DNA of 12,340 nucleotides. Source: Deltaproteobacteria bacterium RBG_16_54_18 (GTDB taxonomy: Bacteria > Desulfobacterota > B13-G15 > RBG-16-54-18). The notes under the pieces are model-generated. The model was not told where the DNA came from, ran no database searches, and saw only the letters and a program-made list of their open reading frames with translations. Location of the stretch: contig MGQT01000021.1 of NCBI GenBank assembly GCA_001797935.1, positions 1 to 12,340 on the forward strand, in the 5' to 3' direction. Numbering within the stretch: position 1 is the first letter of the stretch; each line of letters opens with the position of its first letter. Shown here piece by piece: positions 7,492-12,340 of this stretch. The position numbers and the translations under genes are program-made.

Positions 7492-7872
7492 CTATTTGTG
7501 TATGTGTCTTATTTTTTGACTCTTGACGAAGGCATCTAAATTTTTATGGAAGGCATTGTCTATCGATTTTTTTATCTCGTCACAGAACTGGCCATAGTGT
7601 TTCATAAGTTCATGTCCGGAAGGGGTGATCTTGGAATAACCCCCGCTTGAGCCGCCTACCTTCCTTTCGATGAGCGTAAAACCAAGCTTCTTTTCACACT
7701 CTCTCAGAATACCCCACGCCTTCCGGTAAGACATCCCCATTTCCCTGGCCGCTTGGCGCAGCGATCCCGTTTTAGCAATCCCTTGCAAAAGGAGATAGGG
7801 GCCTTCACCAAAGGCCTTTCCATCTGCCGATAGCCAAATTTTATAGCCGACCGTCACCTGCGAACGAGGCAT
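7492..7872 (-). CDS. modE: Single-domain ModE-type transcriptional regulator
   Basis: A 126-residue winged helix-turn-helix protein of the ModE N-terminal family. The helix-turn-helix spans about 30-60 (TGSLRQAAREMGMSYRKAW), with the SYRKAW recognition helix and the wing GGSSGGYSKIT that are hallmarks of ModE; a helical tail (about 90-126) may serve in dimerisation. Full-length ModE (about 260 residues) carries two C-terminal molybdate-binding (molbindin) domains that are absent here; the stop codon is normal and nothing downstream looks like a lost remainder. I start at the ATG at 7872 because AGG lies eight bases upstream; a GTG two codons earlier is too close to that site. It probably controls modABC, transcribed from the next promoter on the same strand. 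Confidence 0.85.
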   Translation of the reverse strand: MPRSQVTVGYKIWLSADGKAFGEGPYLLLQGIAKTGSLRQAAREMGMSYRKAWGILRECEKKLGFTLIERKVGGSSGGYSKITPSGHELMKHYGQFCDEIKKSIDNAFHKNLDAFVKSQKIRHIHK

Positions 7873-7893
7873 AGGCACAACCTGATATTTTTT

Positions 7894-7922
7894 ACACTAT
7901 CTGATGTTTAATAACGCGTCAA
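7894..7922 (-). promoter_or_regulatory. Candidate promoter of the modE-like gene
   Basis: TTGACG (7917-7922), a 17-base spacer and TAGTGT (7894-7899) lie just upstream of the regulator on the minus strand, giving a leader of about 15 bases to the ATG at 7872. The spacer begins with CGTTAT (7911-7916 on the other strand as ATAACG), one half of the operator motif found before modA, which hints at weak autoregulation; no second half is present at the expected distance. Confidence 0.45.
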
Positions 7923-7964
7923 GATTACTACCCGTAGCTCATTAATTTCATGAAAAAATTAAGA

Positions 7965-8924
7965 TCAGTACTTACGTTCAGCAAGGAATTGCAAGAGGTG
8001 GTTGAAGATCGGGTGGGTAAAGTTAATGGCAGCGGCTATTGCTTGTGCCTTCTGTAATCTCTCTTCAATAAAATTTTGCGCCTCTTGCAGGATGCCCGCC
8101 TGTTCAACGGCGGCCTTGGCCAGGTTAAATTCCGGCAGCGCAAAAAGGTCTTGCGGGAATTGTGGATCAACTGCTGCCTTCTGGCGATACCCGATGGTGA
8201 TATAGGTCTTTTTCTTCCTGCGCCAATCACTCCCGATATCTTTGCCCAGGGTTTTTTCATCTGCCGCAAAATCCAAAATATCGTCCTTGACCTGAAAGGC
8301 CAAACCGATATGTTCCCCCATTACCTTTAAATCGGCGAGCAGGTCTGTGTCGTCGGCGCCAGAGAGGTATCCCAATTCAAAGGCCAAGGCGATAAGCCGT
8401 GCCGTTTTTTGGGAGATCATGGCGAGATAATCATTTACGGTGACGTCGTCCCTCGTCTCAAATGCCTTATCCCTGGCCTGGCCTGCACAGACGACGTACA
8501 TGCCGTCGGTAAAGGACTCGATCATCGTAATCAGATGGGGTGATTTGGTTGTCAGCAGTTTCTGGTAGGCCAGGGCAACCATGGCGTCACCTGATAAGAT
8601 GGCGGTACCGACATCCCATTTCGTATGGACGGTGGCATGCCCGCGCCTGAATTGATCCTCATCCATGATATCATCATGGACAAGGGTGAAATCATGGAGG
8701 ACCTCGATGGCCACGGCGGCAGGGACCGCTGCTTCGTACCGATGATAAAAGTTTTCCGCGGTTATGAGGGTGATTAAGGGGCGAATGCGCTTTCCCGGTA
8801 AGGTAAAAAAATAGGCGATCGGGTCATGCAAGGTCGTAATATCGGTAAAGGGGGTGAGGATGTGCAGCTCCCTCTCGATCCGCTCTTGATAAGGGTGTAC
8901 TATGTCCGTTAACGATCCTGCCAT
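7965..8924 (-). CDS. Polyprenyl diphosphate synthase, probably FPP/GGPP class
   Basis: A 319-residue trans-isoprenyl diphosphate synthase that condenses isopentenyl diphosphate with an allylic diphosphate in the cytoplasm. Visible are the GKRIRP substrate site (44-49), the first aspartate-rich motif DDIMD (84-88) followed by RR (93-94), LSGD (110-113), KTA (173-175), and the second aspartate motif QVKDDILD (211-218) with GKDIGSD (227-233). Phe79, five residues before the first motif, is a bulky residue at the position that limits product length in short-chain enzymes, so a C15-C20 product is more likely than a long quinone tail; this is inference. GAGG lies eight bases before the ATG. It is divergent from the IspH-UbiA gene, and the two are likely functional partners. 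Confidence 0.85.
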   Translation of the reverse strand: MAGSLTDIVHPYQERIERELHILTPFTDITTLHDPIAYFFTLPGKRIRPLITLITAENFYHRYEAAVPAAVAIEVLHDFTLVHDDIMDEDQFRRGHATVHTKWDVGTAILSGDAMVALAYQKLLTTKSPHLITMIESFTDGMYVVCAGQARDKAFETRDDVTVNDYLAMISQKTARLIALAFELGYLSGADDTDLLADLKVMGEHIGLAFQVKDDILDFAADEKTLGKDIGSDWRRKKKTYITIGYRQKAAVDPQFPQDLFALPEFNLAKAAVEQAGILQEAQNFIEERLQKAQAIAAAINFTHPIFNHLLQFLAERKY

Positions 8925-8989
8925 CGATTGTCCCTCGGTTTACAACGAATCTGTTCTCAATCGTTTATCAATGAGATGCACGGCACGCT

Positions 8990-9031
8990 TACATAACAGC
9001 ATACTATATATTTTGTCAATAAAAAACACAA
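8990..9031 (-). promoter_or_regulatory. Candidate promoter region of the prenyl diphosphate synthase
   Basis: Two overlapping minus-strand solutions exist: TTGTGT (9026-9031) with TATAGT (9003-9008) at 17 bases, and a perfect TTGACA (9014-9019) with TATGTA (8990-8995) at 18 bases. A second TTGACA (9036-9041) has no good -10 partner. The region is very AT-rich and lies back to back with the forward promoter of the IspH fusion. Confidence 0.4.
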
Positions 9032-9046
9032 TATATGTCAAGACAG

Positions 9047-9075
9047 TTGTAATTCGATCTGATCTCCCCTACAAT
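9047..9075 (+). promoter_or_regulatory. Candidate promoter of the IspH-UbiA gene
   Basis: TTGTAA (9047-9052) and TACAAT (9070-9075) are separated by 17 bases, matching four and five of six consensus positions. The predicted start near 9082 would leave a leader of about 20 bases containing AGGAG (9090-9094), nine bases before the GTG start codon. Confidence 0.55.
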
Positions 9076-9103
9076 ATTGCCGTCTCGATAGGAGCAAAAG
9101 AGA

Positions 9104-10837
9104 GTGAAGGTCAAACTGGCTAAGACAGCGGGGTTTTGCATGGGGGTACGCCGTGCGATGGAGATCGTGTTGGCGGAGAACAATAAGGGTGTACACCCCC
9201 TCTATACCTACGGCCCTCTGATCCATAACCGTCAGGTATTGGCGCTGCTGGAGACCAAGGGTATTAGGGGGGTTGATACCATTACGGGGCTGCGGGAGGG
9301 GACTATTGTCATTCGGGCACACGGCATCCCGCCGACAGAGCGCCGTGTCCTCAAGGCCTCGAGATTACGCATCAAGGACGCTACGTGCCCCCGGGTAGCG
9401 CGCGTGCAGGGCATTATCAACACGCATACCAAACAAGGCTACCATGCCGTGATCGTGGGAGATGAAGGCCATCCGGAGGTCAAGGGCCTCTTGGGCTACG
9501 CGCACGGCAGGGGACGTGTGATCGGCAGCGCAGACCAGGTGGCCCGCCTGCCCCGCATGAAACAGGTGGTGGTAGTAGCCCAGACCACGCAGGCAGCGCA
9601 GAACTTTCGGGAGGTGGTCGAGGCCATACAGGCGCGATTTCCCGGCGCCCTTATCTTCGATACCATTTGCGACGCTACCTACAGCCGGCAAAGAGAGGCG
9701 CAAGAGTTTGCCGGACAGGTGGATGGCGTCGTGGTAGTGGGTGGTTATGACAGCGGGAATACCCGACGCCTCGTGCAAATTTCCCGGGATGCGGGTATGC
9801 CGACCTTCCACGTGGAGACGGAAAGGGACCTTGACAAAGAAAAACTGGCGACGATGGAGGTCGTGGGTGTCTCAGCAGGGGCATCAACACCTAATTGGAT
9901 GATCAAGAAGGTCGTCAGAGAGATAGAGGGAATTTGGACGCGCAAGGAGACCGCGCTCGGCCGCTGGCTTATGCGGGCTGGCCGGTTCTTACTGCTGAGC
10001 AATGTGGTCGTGGCCGGAGGGGCATTTGCCGTTGCCTCTGCGGCTGCCGTCCTCTCCGGGAGAAAGACGGATATGGTCTATCCCCTGCTGGCCTTTTTTT
10101 ATGTCTATGCCATGCACGTGCTCAATCGTTTTCTCGACAAGGGGGCCAGCGCGTATAACGATCCGGAGGTGGCCTTTTTTTACCGGCGTCACCGCACCTT
10201 TCTGATTATTTCCGGAATAATCTCTATTATCATGGCGCTCGCCCTCGCATATTCCGTCGGACTCGGTGTCTTGCTTGCCATGGCGGCCTTGAATATCTTG
10301 GGGATCATGTACAGCATCCCCCTGGTGCCGGCAGGTATCAGACATCTCTGGGAGTATTCCCGGATTAAGGACATCCCGGGCTCAAAGACTTTGTCCGAGG
10401 CCCTTGCCTGGGGAGTGGTAAGCGTTGTGCTCCCTTTTTTGGGGAATCAGGTAATCGCGCTGCCGGCTGCCGTGACGGCTTTTATCTTTGTATTTTCGCT
10501 TACCTATATTCGTTCGGCCCTCTTCGATATCTTCCAGGAACAGGGGGACCTGATCGTCGGTGTCGAGACCCTTCCTATTACCTGGGGGGAGGAAAAGACG
10601 CTGCTGCTTTTGCAGGGTATTGCCATCTGTACGGCTATCGTGCTCGTTGTGGCATCTCTCGTGGGTGCGGTCGGCCCGTTCGCGTTTCTCCTGATCCTCA
10701 GTGTTTTTTCGTCCGTGGTGTGTCTCGTGGTATATGAGAAAAAGTGGCTTCATCCCGGCAGGCGCCTCGAGACCCTGCTGGAAGGAAATTTCTATCTCAC
10801 CGGTCTCTTGGGTCTTGTCTGGCAGCTATGGATGTGA
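9104..10837 (+). CDS. ispH: IspH (HMBPP reductase) fused to a UbiA-like prenyltransferase
   Basis: This 577-residue protein joins two domains in one frame. Residues 1-277 are IspH, the [4Fe-4S] enzyme that reduces HMBPP to IPP and DMAPP in the last MEP step: cluster cysteines are Cys12 (GFCMGV), Cys95 (DATCP) and Cys189 (DTICDAT), with His41, His73, His123 and Glu125 (GHPEV), Thr161/162 and Ser257 (SAGAS) around the substrate. Residues about 285-577 are hydrophobic with about eight membrane segments and resemble UbiA: N341-RFL-D345 for the first metal motif and D475-IFQEQG-D482 followed by GVETLP for the second. Canonical aspartates are missing at 349 and 478 (Ser and Gln). Typical IspH ends near residue 280-315. 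The start is a GTG, fixed by AGGAG nine bases upstream and by Cys12 spacing. The acceptor substrate is unknown. Confidence 0.85.
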   Translation: MKVKLAKTAGFCMGVRRAMEIVLAENNKGVHPLYTYGPLIHNRQVLALLETKGIRGVDTITGLREGTIVIRAHGIPPTERRVLKASRLRIKDATCPRVARVQGIINTHTKQGYHAVIVGDEGHPEVKGLLGYAHGRGRVIGSADQVARLPRMKQVVVVAQTTQAAQNFREVVEAIQARFPGALIFDTICDATYSRQREAQEFAGQVDGVVVVGGYDSGNTRRLVQISRDAGMPTFHVETERDLDKEKLATMEVVGVSAGASTPNWMIKKVVREIEGIWTRKETALGRWLMRAGRFLLLSNVVVAGGAFAVASAAAVLSGRKTDMVYPLLAFFYVYAMHVLNRFLDKGASAYNDPEVAFFYRRHRTFLIISGIISIIMALALAYSVGLGVLLAMAALNILGIMYSIPLVPAGIRHLWEYSRIKDIPGSKTLSEALAWGVVSVVLPFLGNQVIALPAAVTAFIFVFSLTYIRSALFDIFQEQGDLIVGVETLPITWGEEKTLLLLQGIAICTAIVLVVASLVGAVGPFAFLLILSVFSSVVCLVVYEKKWLHPGRRLETLLEGNFYLTGLLGLVWQLWM

Positions 10838-10874
10838 TGCGCATTTTTCAGATCACCGGGGATAAAGGATATTG

Positions 10875-11162
10875 ATGAACGAGCTGATCAACGTCTTGCG
10901 AGGGAGTAAAGGCCTTTTGGGTTTTAAAAGCACTGCGATAGCAGCTGCCTATCTCGGCGCTCCGCTCGCCTGTCTGATCTGTGTGTTTTATGGTTTGATC
11001 CGGTGGAATGAAGGACGACGGATGTACATGGCCGCCGTCGTGCGCTGGGTACGCGGGGGAATGCAGCGTTTGTTGAGGCGCAGGCAGGAGGGTATCCGCA
11101 AGGCAAGGAGGCAACGTCCGGTGAAAAAAGGGCGCGGCCGGTGGTGGGGGCTGCTCAGCTGA
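10875..11162 (+). CDS. Small one-helix membrane protein, symporter accessory-like, basic tail
   Basis: This 95-residue protein lies 21 bases before the symporter gene in the same direction. Residues about 20-43 form one membrane helix, and YGLIRWNEG (39-47) right after it resembles the YGxxNWNxG end of the very short symporter small accessory proteins that I know to precede some solute symporters in Desulfobacterota. Those are usually about half this length. Here residues 48-95 form an extra tail with 17 Lys/Arg and one acidic residue, presumably cytoplasmic by the positive-inside rule. The start is taken at the ATG with AAAGGA five bases upstream; an in-frame TTG one codon earlier is less likely. 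It probably stabilises or regulates the symporter; the function is inferred from position and the short motif only. Confidence 0.65.
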   Translation: MNELINVLRGSKGLLGFKSTAIAAAYLGAPLACLICVFYGLIRWNEGRRMYMAAVVRWVRGGMQRLLRRRQEGIRKARRQRPVKKGRGRWWGLLS

Positions 11163-11183
11163 CGTCTCGGGAGCGCACGGGAA

Positions 11184-12340
11184 ATGGTTGTTACGATACT
11201 GGATATCGTCGTTGTCGCGGGTTACCTTGTCGGCGCGTGTTATCTCGTCTATAGAGGGCGGGGGCGGAGCCGCATGCCCGCGTATCAGGTGCGAACTGAG
11301 AGCGGTGTCATGGCCCTCTCGTACGGGGCGATCCCACTCGGTGCCACGGCCATTATCGGTTTCGGTGGGGGGGCAGCCTTCTTTGGTTTTTCCTACCTGT
11401 GGTTGAGCCTTGTCTGTATTATCGTGGGGATCTTCAGCGCCTTTGTCTTCTGCGGCAAGAGGGCCCGCCGGATGGGGATAGCCCTTAATGCCCATACCTT
11501 TCCGCAGTGGCTGGGAGAGCGCTATCAATCTCCTCTCATTCAGGCTTTTGCCGCCCTGATGGTCTTTGCCTTAATCCCTCTCTATGCGGCCGCGATCCTC
11601 ATCGGGGTCGCCCGGCTCATCGAGGTCTCTCTCCATATCCCCTATGTGGCCGCGCTGCTTGCCTTCGCGGTATTTTTGGCCGTTTACCTCCTCCTCGGAG
11701 GGGGCAGGGGGGTGCGGTACCTGGACACCCTGCACGGCCTTTTTATGGTCGTCATTATGGCGATTTTCTGTTACTGGACCTATTGGCTGCTTGGGGGCGT
11801 TATCTCCGCCCACAAAGCCCTGGCGGAAATCGCCACGTTCGTGCCTGAGCGATGGACTGCCCTGGGGCACCAGGGGTGGACCGAGGGACTGCAGATGGGG
11901 AGTGCCTTCTGGTGGATCGTCGGCTCGAGCATCATATACGGCGTGGGGATCGGCGCACTCGTACAGCCGCAGCTCGTGACGCGGTTTCTGACGGCCGCCT
12001 CGGACCGGGAATTGAACCGGGGCGTGCTGATGGCGGGTTTTTTCTCCCTCGCTTTGATCGGGGTTCCCCTCGTCGTCGGGCCCCTGACTAATATTATTTT
12101 TATGCAGCGCTCTGAGCAGATTGCTATTGCAGCTGCCAAGGGGAATATGGATAAGATCATTCCCCTCTATGCCATGACCATCATGCCCTGGTGGTTTGGG
12201 GCGCTCTTTCTCATTGGGGTGCTGCAGTCGGCTACGGTTGCGTTGCGTTCGCAATTGTATAGCGGTGCTTACTCGCTCGGACGGGACTTCTACGGCAAGA
12301 CCATGGGATTTCGCCGCGCCGGTGAGCTTTTCACCACGCA
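11184..12340 (+). CDS. Sodium:solute symporter family protein, 3' end beyond the window
   Basis: An open frame without a stop encodes the first 385 residues of an inner-membrane SSS-family (LeuT-fold) transporter, whose full length is normally about 480-600. Membrane segments are visible at about 4-23, 45-70, 72-90, 118-146, 152-171, 182-204, 238-260, 282-305 and 330-353. Family landmarks are GGGRGVRYLDTLHG (172-185) and PQLVTRFLTAASDRELNRG (262-280). The substrate is not evident; monocarboxylates, amino acids and others are all used by the family. In the segment before RSQLYSGAYSLGRDFY (355-370) the usual Ser-Thr pair of the sodium site appears as Val352-Ala353. GGGAG lies ten bases before the ATG. 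It follows the small membrane protein and probably shares its mRNA. Confidence 0.9.
   Translation, partial: MVVTILDIVVVAGYLVGACYLVYRGRGRSRMPAYQVRTESGVMALSYGAIPLGATAIIGFGGGAAFFGFSYLWLSLVCIIVGIFSAFVFCGKRARRMGIALNAHTFPQWLGERYQSPLIQAFAALMVFALIPLYAAAILIGVARLIEVSLHIPYVAALLAFAVFLAVYLLLGGGRGVRYLDTLHGLFMVVIMAIFCYWTYWLLGGVISAHKALAEIATFVPERWTALGHQGWTEGLQMGSAFWWIVGSSIIYGVGIGALVQPQLVTRFLTAASDRELNRGVLMAGFFSLALIGVPLVVGPLTNIIFMQRSEQIAIAAAKGNMDKIIPLYAMTIMPWWFGALFLIGVLQSATVALRSQLYSGAYSLGRDFYGKTMGFRRAGELFTT

Noticed and set aside
7941..7961. AT-only stem (TTAATTT/AAATTAA type) after the prenyl synthase as a terminator
   Set aside because: The stem has almost no GC pairs and would be too unstable to terminate transcription reliably.
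9014..9041. Two TGTCAA boxes 22 bases apart as a regulator's direct repeat
   Set aside because: Each is simply a TTGACA -35 box on the minus strand; with two copies and no conserved flank there is no support for an operator.
10848..11528. 226-codon minus-strand frame across the small protein and symporter start
   Set aside because: Low-complexity Pro/His/Thr-rich translation, and it opposes two well-supported forward genes.
11571..12254. 227-codon minus-strand frame opposite the symporter
   Set aside because: Charged, repeat-like antisense translation; the forward frame shows clear SSS motifs and membrane segments.

Overview
The window is a bacterial chromosome segment with tightly packed housekeeping and transport genes and AT-rich intergenic gaps. 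I see no phage, insertion sequence, tRNA, rRNA or CRISPR array. An LL-diaminopimelate-type aminotransferase, an MEP-pathway IspH, a long acyl-CoA synthetase/GNAT fusion, a single-domain ModE-type regulator and a symporter preceded by a small membrane partner together suggest an anaerobic, Desulfobacterota-like (Syntrophus-type deltaproteobacterial) organism. That assignment is inferred from gene families and was not tested by phylogeny.

Layout. Positions 1-83 hold the end of an upstream transcription unit, with a clear rho-independent terminator. A DapL-type aminotransferase runs forward (232-1419), with a candidate promoter right after that terminator and a short perfect hairpin in its leader. 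A 222-base convergent gap (1420-1641) is packed with inverted repeats. The next gene, on the minus strand (1642-4311), encodes an 889-aa protein-lysine-acetyltransferase-like fusion (NDP-forming acyl-CoA synthetase domains plus GNAT); its promoter lies so close to the ATG that the mRNA may be leaderless. The molybdate/tungstate locus follows, all on the minus strand: modE-like regulator (7492-7872), then modA (6443-7315), modB (5597-6418) and modC (4548-5600). A consensus sigma70-type promoter in front of modA has its predicted start point inside a CGTTAT-N12-ATAACG palindrome that looks like a ModE operator, so the local regulator probably represses uptake when the oxyanion is plentiful.

A polyprenyl diphosphate synthase (7965-8924, minus) is divergent from an unusual IspH-UbiA fusion (9104-10837, plus), with back-to-back promoters between them. 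These two genes could cover the last MEP step (IPP/DMAPP formation), chain elongation and transfer of a prenyl group to an acceptor in the membrane. Downstream, in the same direction and without a visible terminator, come a 95-aa one-helix membrane protein with a strongly basic tail and the first 385 residues of a sodium:solute symporter family protein that runs off the window end.

The points most worth a second look are the IspH-UbiA fusion with eroded prenyltransferase motifs, the ModE circuit without a ligand-binding domain, the composite inverted repeat at 1424-1557, the altered histidine motif in the acyl-CoA synthetase fusion, and the symporter/small-partner pair with an altered presumed sodium site.
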